64,000 nt of DNA from the NCBI GenBank assembly GCA_010356995.1, contig ML996702.1, positions 551,844-615,843 of the forward strand, written 5' to 3'. This document shows, in pieces, positions 12,041 to 22,475 of the stretch. Each line of letters opens with the position of its first letter. Position 1 is the stretch's first letter. The notes beneath the pieces are model-generated. The model saw only the letters and a program-made list of their open reading frames with translations, had not been told where the DNA came from and did not search any database. The position numbers and the translations under genes were made by a program. This DNA is from Trichodelitschia bisporula (taxonomy: Eukaryota > Ascomycota > Dothideomycetes > Phaeotrichales > Phaeotrichaceae).

Positions 12041-14563
12041 GGGATCCTTTTCCCTCTCTAATTCTTTTCCCTCGACCCTCTCTCTTCCTTTCTCAAGCAG
12101 CACAAGACCGTGACGCCTTTGGCCGCTTTCTCTCTCCTCGCACCTCCCTGAACCGATGACATCCCTACGGGGTTAGCCGGGCAGTTGTGGCCCTGCGGGT
12201 GCTGCGGGTAGGCCGGGGGAGATGGGGAGATTCCTAGCTGAAGTCGTTCGTTCGGCTCTTCCTAGGTTGAAACGCCGCGGGAGGGAATAAGGGTTACTGT
12301 GAGGGTTTAGAGCTCAATCGATCGCGCATTTTCGGCAGCTGGCTCTTCTACTTCTACTTCGAGTCTTCTTAATTCCTCTTTCGCACGGAACCCTTACTCC
12401 ACTCTCTGTGTGAGACGCAAGAGACTTTTTGTGTGCATAACACGAAGCCTAGCGATTAGTTCTATTCCCCAATCTGCCCCGGATGCTCATGCAGAGCCAC
12501 ACAAGTGCATTCGGGCCTGGCCGGACTGGAGCCTTTTTTCTTGCTTGTACTCCCTTAAAGTCGCGATTGGCTCGCTGCTTGTGCTTACCCTTTGTGCTGG
12601 GCCTGCTGGCTTGCCTCATCGATGGCACTGACTGGCTCTCTTTCACCCGTTCTGGCCTCGACTGGCTGATCTGGTCTCTCTCCGGCGTTTTTATTCTGAC
12701 ACCGGCACTGGCTGACAGCCGCTGCGCCTGTCAGAGAGAAGGCAGACACGAGGGTGGACCGGGAGAGCTCATGAGAGACAACTTAGGCCCAACTGATGCA
12801 CTAGCAAAAGCGGTGCGAGGTGCGGGCCATCTCGATTTCATCTCGCCTCATGGGCGCCCAGCCATCTGATCGAAGAACAGCCCTTGCATAGTGACGACTG
12901 TAGGAGGCACATATGCTATGGAGCACCTGAAGGCCTTTTTACACCATTTCTGTCCTCGATTCGCATATCCCAGCATCATCTGTTCGGGAAGCCCATACCT
13001 CTCCTCTCTTACGGTACAGTACATCTCTGATTTTGCTCCGCTCTCATACTCCACTCTCACGCTTCTCTCTTTCCACTCCCAAGACCCCTACTACGTAGTA
13101 TCTTTTCGCACGCAATAATCCAAAGACTGACAGTCCACCACACCTATCATCAAGCACCATTAACCCCCCCTCTCCACTTCCCTCCCACCTCCCCCGACCC
13201 CAGTATCTCCGCCCACCACCCCCCCGTCATCCACAACCACCACCCCAGTTCGATTCTCCCGCCTCAAGCTTCCTTCCGTCTTCCAGTTCCATGCGCCAGT
13301 TCTTGATGCTGCGTTGCTGCTAACGCTAAACTAATGAAGAAGAGAGAGACCACTACTGCTTTCCCGTTATCCCGTTCCAAAAACCCTCGTTTACCCAAAC
13401 TCGGAAATCCTTCGCTTCCTCTCTAACTCTTCGCTCTTTCCTATTTTCTTCTGCTGTCTAATCCCCAAAACCTGTACATCCATCCATCCATCCCATCCTA
13501 TTCTACTCCTCCATCTCTTCCCACCCCCCCTCCTCCATTTCTCCCACCCCACACATCCCATCATCCACCACCATCCTCTTCTCCTACCCACCTCCCCTCT
13601 TCCTCTCCCCCCCCCTCCCTTCTCCCCCCAATCCTTCACGTCCTACAACCCCCCTCTTCCCATTCCATTCCACTTTTACTGCTCGAGTCTCTCCCTCGTT
13701 CGGACGTCCTCGCCATCGTCGCTATTATCCCGCATACAATCGTCTCCTCTGCCTGCCGATGCATCCCGCTTGGTAGACCTGCACCATCTTCTTCTGAACC
13801 CACCAACCTACGCCTGCAACTCACATTACCCCAAAACGTAAGGTACCTACCGTAAGAACTCCCAGACCGTCTGCACCTGAATAGAAAGACAAAAAAAAGC
13901 CCCCATCGTCATGGCGCTGCTGAGTTCAGCTGGATTTCCCATGAGCCGTTCATATGCCCAGCTGCGATCCTGTTGGAACTTGAAGGTGCAACTGGTCCGT
14001 TGCTCGCTCGCCCTGCATCACGGGATCTCAGCCCTTCGCTGCGCATCATCCACCGCCAGCAGGCAGTGGTGCACTCGGCGCCCTCCTCCTCCTGCGCTTT
14101 CCGATTGTTAATCTGGCTTGGTTTTTGCGCTCGGCTGATCAATTGGTAGACTTCCCGAGTGACTGGTCTTCACTCGCGCATTATCCGCTTTGCCGCCCGC
14201 CAACACCACTCCACCTCCCGTCAGCCTCCTCCCTCTTTTACATCAACATCCTTCGCCACATTTCGCAATCTGCACACCTTTTCTTTCCTATAGTAACGCG
14301 ATTTTACGCACGCTTCGGCTTCGTGCGTCATACTCCTGAAAACGATCCCAAACGGATCGCTGGGCGGAAAGCGACATAGGCACCGGGACTAACCCTCTGG
14401 TTCCCACGATAACCTCGCCTCACCCATCGGTTCATGCCAGCGGCACCAGGAGTCACCGATCTGTGATGGAAATGGAAGCAGGTACTGCCAGCGCAAGGCA
14501 AAGGTGCGTGTTTGTCGGTCCTAACCCCGTCATCCTCTGTCGTCCTACCATTGGCCGGAGGAA
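12041..14563 (+). promoter_or_regulatory. Pyrimidine-rich upstream and probable leader region of nsdD
   Basis: The plus strand has long CT-rich stretches, at about 12050-12160, 12340-12400 and above all 13150-13640, where purines are rare for nearly 500 bases. CT-rich tracts are common just upstream of transcription starts in filamentous fungi, and nsdD genes are known for long 5' leaders, so this is most simply the promoter and leader of the gene starting at 14564. A GTAC palindrome sits at 13011-13022. The transcription start cannot be fixed from sequence alone. Confidence 0.45.
13911..14111 (+). other. Possible upstream ORF in the nsdD leader
   Basis: An ATG in a good context (C at -1, G at +4) opens a 66-codon frame (MALLSSAGFPMSRSY...) that ends 450 bases before the nsdD start. 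If the nsdD transcript begins in the CT-rich zone at 13.1-13.6 kb, ribosomes would meet this frame first. The peptide resembles nothing I know and may matter only as a brake on translation. No spliced leader is excluded, and an intron could remove the frame. Confidence 0.25.
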
Positions 14564-16241
14564 ATGATTTCTGATTGCCTTGACAGTATCGCCCTGCCGT
14601 CCCTAAGTCTGTTGGACCTGGAGAAGACGAAAGAGGCGGAATATCAGCGAAAGCATACAGCCGGCGCCATGGTCAGCCCGTCGTATCCCTACAGTTGTCC
14701 GCCGCCGCCGTACAGTCACCCTCCGTCCGCCGGTGGTCCCAATGGCGTGCAATCAGGCCTCATTTCCCCACCAGAGTCGCGTCGGACATCTGGAGAGCCT
14801 CCACGACAGTCGCTGCCGTCTATTCACGAAGCCTTAGGGTCCGATCCGTCAAGTTACCCACCACCACCTCACCCCGCCTCCACATCTGCACCTAGCTATC
14901 TCCATCCCACTCCCTCTACAAGTGCACCAGGCCCCGATCCCCTCCGGCGACCCTTCGCTCCGACTTCACAGCCATCAGACGGTTCGCCGAGCGCGTACGC
15001 CCAGCCACCCACGAGAAGTCCCTTCATGAACCACCAAGCGCAGGGCGGCCCCGCGCCGCCATCATCGCAAACCGCGGACGCTCTGTCACGGCCTCCACCA
15101 CTCTCATTTTCGAGCCAGCACCCGAAGTTGCCGACGTTGCAGCCTATAAGAACCGCGTCTCCTCCCAACGTCTTGCGGCCAAATCCGAGTCTGCCGTATC
15201 CGCCACCACCGTTACAACAGGCACCACAGCCTTCTCCGGCATTTGAGCCCTCACCGCAATCTGCGCCTGCCCCGCCGTCTGGACCACCATCCGGACCGCC
15301 GTTCTACTCTCCCTTCGGTTCGGCTTCGTCTGCCCCGCTCTCTGCTCCACTTTCTGCTTATCAGTATTCCAATTCTGGAGTGTATCAGTCACCAGGTGCC
15401 GGTCTGGTGCCATCGCCCCGATACCCTCCCGGACCAGGGTCTTGGAGAGAAGGAGACATGTCTGCCGAGGAGCGTCAAAGGCAAGGACGGCCCGCCACTG
15501 TGGCATACGGGGAGAGTGTCAAGCGCCATCTTGACAACTTTGATCTGGAAGCCTCGCTGAACGAGGTAATTATCTCTGCGCTCCTTATCGAGACATGACT
15601 AACTTTTCTAGATTGCCGAATGCAGCGGAACGTTGCTCGATTTTTCCCGTGACTACGGAACGCGAGCACATCACAACCAGCGGAACGGCACGCAGCCGCA
15701 GTCAATACCACCGCCACAGCTTGTAGACGAGCTGACGCAGCGGGCTCACAAGATCCACGACGCACTGGCTCGTATTCGGGAAATCGGGCTGCAGAATGCT
15801 GCGATGCAAGAGCAGATCAAGGATCCCGCAAAGGGAGCCCCAATAAACTCCGGATATCCCGCGGAAGGCGGCTCCTATTCCGACGATGCCAAGGGTGGAG
15901 GCGGGTTTTCTGGACCGGATGGCAAAAAGCGACGAGGGGTAAGTTTTGAGCTATCTATTTATCCCGACTCGCTGGCTAACAGAGGGAGCAGAGAGCCGCG
16001 CCGCCAGGACGATGCCACAGCTGCAACCGTGCGGAGACGCCCGAGTGGAGACGGGGTCCCGACGGTGCGCGGACGCTCTGCAATGCGTGCGGTTTGCGTA
16101 TGTATCTTCTCAGCCTTGCTCGATTGCACACTGACCCTCCTCTTAGATTACGCCAAGCTCACGCGCAAAATGGGCGCCAACAAGGCCATCGGGAGTTCCA
16201 ACTTACGACCCAAGGGCGGACCGGGCTCACCACAACAATAG
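14564..16241 (+). CDS. nsdD: GATA-type transcription factor NsdD
   Basis: Zinc-finger transcription factor, nuclear, that in Aspergillus promotes sexual development and restrains conidiation (Neurospora SUB-1 is related). Exons read as 14564-15565, 15612-15938, 15992-16097 and 16147-16241, giving 509 residues; phases agree at all three junctions. The N-terminal two thirds are Pro/Ser-rich and carry the family signatures [13 protein letters not shown] and [12 protein letters not shown] near residues 65-90. A conserved helical stretch ([14 protein letters not shown], then LARIREIG) follows. The single C-terminal GATA finger is C-x2-C-x18-C-x2-C with cysteines at about 451, 454, 473 and 476, and continues [14 protein letters not shown]; this is the fungal x18 type. 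The start is uncertain: a later ATG lies at 14670, and an upstream exon starting near 14466 joined to the AG at 14587 is possible. The third intron has two in-frame acceptors. Confidence 0.93.
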
Positions 16242-19200
16242 AGCTATGCACATAAACATGAAAGCGCCATCACATTGCAAGTAACAACGATATCCGATCG
16301 CGCATTACGGTAATTCTTTATGGTAATTCACGGCTTGACTCTATCTCGACTCGTCATGAACAGGGTGCGGGAAGGCGCGCCGACTATTCTTTTTTTGCCT
16401 ACATCCCTATCGTACGGCCGAGATAAAGACTTCGCTACGCACGCTCCGAAAAGCGCGAGGCGCGCGGAACTTCGACGAACTCTTTTCCATATTGCCTTTT
16501 CATGACGGGCTCCCCCATCTCGGCGAGACATCAAAAGTTTCTAACACATCACCATCATGGTTCGGCGAAAATCCAAGGTACGGCACAGTAGGAGGAACGG
16601 TGGGATGTTGGGATTTGAAAGGTTGTCTAGCGAACTTTTTTCTCAGGTTAAAGCAAGGCAAGACTGGCTTAGGCGCGAATTGTGAGGTTGAGGCCACAGC
16701 GGTGTTTTGGGCGTTATTCTTCTCTTTGTGTCGCATTTGAGTGGTTGATTTTGTTCACCTGTTTTTGGCGTACGTACAAGCCGTATATCCGGCTTTGGTT
16801 TTTTTTTTGCTCTCGGGGGCAAAGTGGGGAGGCTAGCTTCTACTTCTGAGCGGGAGTGCTGGCCATATGCCCCATGTCTTTTTTGTCCATTTTATCGCAG
16901 CTAACTGCGCTCGTCGCGTCGTTTCCGACCAGACTTTGCGCCTCTTGGTCCATCCTCTGTGTATTCTTTGCCACCTTTTCCGCAGTTCCTCTGCTCGGGC
17001 ACACACTCTTCGATCTGTTCTTCATATCTGCGGTGCGTTTTGAGCCGGGTCTGGGGCAGTAGGGGGGAATGGGCATCAGGATGGGATTTCAGTGGATTCG
17101 CTTCATTCTACGCAGTCTATTGCGTTTCCGCTGGCAGCGTCTTGTTTGCGTGCAGTTTTCTCGGCGATGGCTTCCTGTTCGCACGGTATAGAAGCCGATC
17201 TTCTATTTTGGTACTGGACACAGTTTCTATTTTTCGCGTCGCGGAGTTGGTTGCCGCGGCGATACCTGGGGAGTCTACCACACGCTTTTTTGATACCGCG
17301 GGGCCTGGCCTAGCCTGGCCGGAGGGGGTTGGGGGTTAGGGATAGGGATAGGGCGGGCGCGTTCCCCGCGCCCCGGTTGCTACGGTAGAGCAGCGAATTG
17401 GTAGAGAATTACATGCACGCGCATTAAGTGTGCACGGTACATATTTTTTTTGGAACTGCTTTTGCGTGCTGATGATACTGGGGCTGCGGATGAGCTCCTC
17501 GCGGACTGGGCTCCTCACGACGTGGTGGCAATGGCACTTTTGGGGCGAGAGGCACTCGCAAGCTCGTGCCCGCGCCCAGCCGACCGGTCGATAGTGCCTG
17601 CCCGATATAGCCCTTTTGCCGTGGATCGGCGCGTTGACGGACGGGGGCGAGATGGCGGCTGGGCGTACGTGGGGCAGATATTTGGTGGGTGGATGGATTA
17701 GGGAGGTGCGGGCGAGTCAGTTGTGGTGCTGGAAATAGGTACTTCTACTTGGTACTGAAGGATGGACGGCTGGGATGGGGGAGGTGATATCGGTAGGGCT
17801 TTTGGAGGAGGAGGGTGGGTGTGGGTTAGGTTCGCCCTGGTCTGGCACGATACGATGGACGTGGGCGGGCAAGCACGCGGGTTGCGAGAGACTTTGCTTC
17901 ATCCGTGGCAGAGCGAGCCTTTGAAAAGACGTACGTCATGACAAGATCACATGGGAGGGATCAATGCGAGCGCTGCGGCGCTAGCACCGCACCCCGTTAC
18001 CGGTTTAACAAGCCCACGCAGTCTCGCTTGCATCGCCGACAGGCGCCGATTCTGGCGGCTAGCGCGAGCACGTCAGATGCTAGTGCGGGACCGTGGGCGA
18101 GTCGCGGATGAAGGGATAAACAACCGGTTGGTCAAGGCCAAAGTCCTCGCAAACCGACATTCGGTAATCCTCGGCCTGAGCCACGCCGGCCCGATATCGA
18201 TGTCATCGGCCCGGGCGTAGCGGGGTACGATCGCGAGATTCCTTGGCGATTCGGCTTTCTGGGTGGCTTGGCGGTGGGGCTACATAATTCGATAGCGGTA
18301 CGATACTGTGGGGGGTGGTGTGGGAGTGGGGTGGGGTCTTTTCCGGGGTTCGGGGAAGGCTCGGGGGGGGGTTGGATTGGTGGGGGGGGGGGGGGTTGGA
18401 TGGGTATGGGTGGTTTGGATGGGTATTGAGACGATCTACCGCCCTTTGCTATACGCTGATATAGGCCTCAAGACGCCATGCGTGAGGCTATGGATCTGTT
18501 GTGCGCGCACTGTGCGAGGGGAAGGGTTAGAGGTGGCGATGAGCAGCGCAAGCTGTGGAACGAGCGATCGCTGCGACCTGCGCGGCGGGCGCCGGCACGA
18601 TGGTGCGCCCGTGAGGATAGGGGGACGATGACGCTGATCGAGGGTGCCGTGCGGACGCCGGGTAGAGCACTGGCACCAACGAACCTGTCCTCGTCGGCCC
18701 GGTGCTAGACTCGAGTCCTGCGCTTCCGTTTCGTACTGTACCGGCTTATCTGTCAGTCCAGGCGAGATGTTATGGACGGGGAGGCAGGATTTCTCTCTCG
18801 CCATCTGTTCTACTCGTAGCTCTTTGCCTCGTTGTATCCGTCCCAGCCCTCCGCACCGCCAATATCGCACCGCACCGCACCGCACCGCTGCTCGCCACGG
18901 CACCCTGCGCGCTCCTCCCTCGACTAGCATGTACGGCAATCGGACGCGCTGCGTGCGACGGCGATCCGCGCGTCGTCGTCGCACGGCGGCTGGCGTGGCG
19001 CGCGCGGTGCCATTGAGGATGCTGGAGGTTGTTTCCGGCGAGGGAGGGGTGTCCGACGGGGGCCATGGGCGTAGGTAGGGAGAGTTTGGGGTTAGGGATC
19101 GGGTGAATGTCGTTCCGTCAAGATGTGGATGGTGGTGGTTTTTCTTCTTCCTCGTCTGCCAGAGTTCGCCCTACGAGATGAGGCGCGGTGCTTGCGCCAT

Positions 19201-19645
19201 GCGCGTTTGTCAGCACGTAATTCGTCGCGGTGCGGGCTGAATGGCTCAGATGCGCGCGCGAGGCTGAATGCTTGGTGCTTTACAATGCTTATATCGACTG
19301 CACGTGAGGCCGTGGTTGAGAGGGAGACGGGAGGGGAATGCAGGGTGTTTGTACGGTAGGCTGTGAGCGCCTTGCTTGTTATCCGGGGTTCTGCTTTACT
19401 ACGGTACATCATTCCGCGTTTGTCCGCCGAATCTGTTGCGGCCTGGCCTGCGCTAACCTTAGTTCCGTTGCAACCGTGAGAATTTGTTTGCGGGGGCGTT
19501 TGTCAGCATTGCGACTCTCGTTCCGCACTTCGGACTCTTCCCTTCGTGATAGCACAGAAACGGCGTCGACGGTTCTGCTGCCGGATATACACCCCATTGC
19601 GCCTGTACGTGCTGCTCGCTTGCTCTCGCTGAAAGTTGCCGAACT
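16242..19645. other. Intergenic region without recognisable genes
   Basis: The stretch between nsdD and the glutamate-cysteine ligase gene has no frame I can support on either strand. It includes the nsdD 3' end, a 14-base G run at 18382-18395, GTAC motifs (for example 18732-18744 and about 19387) and short T-rich stretches at 16801-16809. A degenerate TTAGGG-like sequence near 17335 is probably fortuitous. Confidence 0.55.
18382..18395. repeat. 14-base G homopolymer
   Basis: An uninterrupted run of 14 G lies in a longer G-rich stretch (18308-18420) dominated by G and T on the plus strand. Such a run is expected to be unstable in length and prone to sequencing error. It lies in non-coding sequence, so no gene is affected. 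Confidence 0.9.
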
Positions 19646-21968
19646 ATGGGCCTGCTGTGAGACTTACCCCTCCCCTCCAACCCCACCACCACCCCCCCCC
19701 CCAATCACCCCCCCCCTAAACCCCACAAACACATAGCGAACTAACGCCGTGCACAAAACAGAGCCATAGGCACCCCTCTCGACTGGCCAGAAGCCAAGAA
19801 AGAAGCCTCCAAAGTCCGCGAATGGGGCATCGAGGTACGCTCTTTGTTCCGGGCCGCAGGGCCGCGCACCGTACAACGCCGCTTACCCGCTCGCACAGCA
19901 ACTCCTGGCCATATGGCGCCGCGCCAAGGGCAAAGAGCGCGACGCCATGCTCTGGGGCGACGAGGTGTGTGGAATACTCCTGCTCCAGCCCCTCTCTGTG
20001 CGCTGACGCGCGCCCCGCCCGGGACCGTAGATCGAGTATCTGGTCGTGTGCTTCGATGACCAGGGCCGCAGAGTGCGGCTCAGCCTGCGCCAGGCTGATA
20101 TCCTGACCGCGCTGGCGGAGGACGAGAAGTTGCTGCGTGAGGGCGGTGGCGTGCCCGATTTGCAGCGCGGTGATGCCAGGCCGGAACATGTGGCGCCTGT
20201 GTTTCATCCAGAGTTTGGGAGGTTTATGCTCGAGGCTACGCCGGGCAAGCCTTGGGGGATTGGGTTCAAGGACTTGTTGGATGTGGAGCCGAATATGAAG
20301 CTTAGGTATGTGGGGAGAAGGCTGTGGTGGTGATGTGTTGGCTGATGGTTTCTGTCCGACAGGCGCAGGATTGCGAAGGAGCATATGCACGCAACTGAGT
20401 TCCCGATTACGCTGACCACGTTTCCGCGTCTCGGGTGCGCGGACTGTACGACGCCGGCGTATCCGGTCTCCGGCCCGAAACTACGTTCGCAGTTCCTGCC
20501 GGATGAGATCGCGAACCCGCATATTCGCTTTCCGACCCTGGCGGCGAATATCCGCGCGAGGAGGGGGCGGAAGGTCGAGATCAACGTGCCTGTCTTTCGC
20601 GACGTGAATACGCCCTGGCCGTTCAAGGACCCGACTGTCAACTACGACCTGCACAACTGGCCCGAGGATGACGATGTGCGCAACGGTGCGGCGAAGGAGA
20701 ACCACATCTACATGGATGCCATGGCGTTTGGGATGGGCAGCTGCTGTCTGCAAATCACCTTCCAGTCAAAGAACATCGAGGAGGGCCGCAAGATGTACGA
20801 CCAGCTCAGTCCCCTCGGCCCCATCATGCTCGCCCTCACCGCCGCAACCCCGATATACAAGGGCTTCCTCGCCGACACCGACGTGCGGTGGAACCAAATC
20901 AGCCGCGCAGTCGACGACCGAACGGCCGAGGAACTAGGCGAAAAGGTACACCCGCCCCCCTCCCCTCTGCTCTCCATGCTAACCGCACAGCCCCTCGCCC
21001 ACGACCGCTGGCGCATCCCCAAATCACGCTACGCCTCTAACTCCACCTACATATCGCAAGACCCACGCCTGCGCCCGGAATACCTCGACCCGGAGCTCGT
21101 CATCGACCCCGTGCTAAAAGCGCGCCTCGTCGCCGGCGGGCTAGACGACATCCTCGCGACACACTTCGCCCACCTCTTCATCCGCGACCCCATCGTCGTC
21201 TTCGCCGAGGATCTACAAACGCTCGACCTGTCCAAAACCGACCACTTCGAAAACTTGCAGTCGACGAACTGGCAACACATGCGCTTCAAGCCGCCCCCGC
21301 CCGGCAACGACACGGGTTGGCGGGTTGAGTTCCGCCCTATGGAGATTCAAATCACAGATTTCGAAAACGCGGCTTTTAGTATCTTTATGGTGCTTATTAC
21401 CCGGGTTATTCTGAGCTTCGATCTTAATTTCTACCTGCCCATTGCGCGGGTCACGGAAAATATGGAAACCGCGCACCGCCGCGACGCGGTCTCCGAACAG
21501 CGGTTTTATTTCCGCAAAGACCCGTTCGGGCCCGCGCGTGGACATCCTGGCTCCGGATCCGCGCCCGGCAGCGGCACGGCTACGCCATCGCTTCCGCCCG
21601 TCGAAGACGAATACACGCTCATGACCGTCAACGAAATCATCAACGGGCAGGCGGACGACGGGAGCGGGCGCCCCGGGTTCCCCGGATTGATACCGCTCGT
21701 AGAATCTTATCTCGATAGTGTGAACGTCGATGTCGAGACCATGTGCCAGTTGGCGCGGTATTTGGATTTGATCCGAAGGCGGGCGGATGGGAGGCTTTGG
21801 ACGGGGGCGAAGTGGATGAGGGGGTTTGTGCAGCAGCATGAGAAATATAAAGGGGATAGTGTAGTGGGAGAGGAGGTTGAGTATGATTTGATGAGGGTTG
21901 TGGAGGGGATTGGACGTGGGGAGACGGCGTGGGGGCTTGAGAAGCTGGGGGTGCTTGGGAAGGGGTAG
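19646..21968 (+). CDS. gcs1: Glutamate-cysteine ligase (gamma-glutamylcysteine synthetase)
   Basis: Catalyses the ATP-dependent joining of glutamate and cysteine, the first and limiting step of glutathione synthesis in the cytosol. Exons: 19646-19656, 19762-19834, 19899-19964, 20031-20305, 20363-20945 and 20991-21968; total 661 residues, phases consistent, close to the usual length of eukaryotic GCL. The first exon is only 11 bases and encodes MGLL, which splices to AIGTPLDWPEAKK, the typical fungal N-terminus. Family landmarks follow: LLAIWRRAKGKERD, LWGDEIEYLVV, GRFMLEATPGKPWG, the GMGSCCLQITFQ segment near the middle, IYKGFLADTDVRW, and WRVEFRPMEIQITDFENAAF. The intron at 20946-20990 is 45 bases, has no stop in frame and could be retained without breaking the protein. 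The gene lies downstream of nsdD on the same strand across a wide gap. Confidence 0.96.
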
Positions 21969-22475
21969 GGGTTAGAGGGTACAGGGTAGAGGGATTCAAT
22001 TGGGCGGTTTGCTTGTCTTTTTCAGCTTGTGGGTAAGAATCCGCGGTGTGTCTTTGGGTGCGGATGGTGCTGTGGAGGGTTAGGAGCAGTATACTTCGAC
22101 TCAAGGCCAAAGTCAATAGACCATCAGCAGGGAACCGAGCCATACACATATCACGGCATCTACAAGAATACTTGAGATCCACGACCAAGTCACTTTTTCT
22201 GTTGAAAACCAAATGCCGCTCTCAGGGCATGGAAATGGCAGATTTTCTGGCTTGATGGATTCGCTTTGTATTATAGATTCACCCACGCAGCACCAACGTA
22301 CACGGAATCGCCCCATGTTGGCCCAGACATCGCAAACATACTTCACGCCCCCCTCTTGCCCTTTCCCACGCAAATTGTCAGTGAAAATTGGGAGGCTGAG
22401 CCGACGCCTTGTGACAGAGACGAAAGCTGTCCTGCGATGCGAATTCCCGTTAGTGCTGACAAAATTCTTTGAAGC
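21969..22475. other. Intergenic region, probable 3' flank
   Basis: About 500 bases between the stop of the ligase gene and the end of the minus-strand remnant. No frame of interest; it should hold the 3' ends of both, if the minus-strand unit is transcribed. Confidence 0.5.

Noticed and set aside
17330-17356. TTAGGG-like repeats suggesting interstitial telomere sequence
   Set aside because: Only a few degenerate copies (TTAGGGATAGGGATAGGG); similar short matches near 11191 and 19091 are expected in G-rich DNA.
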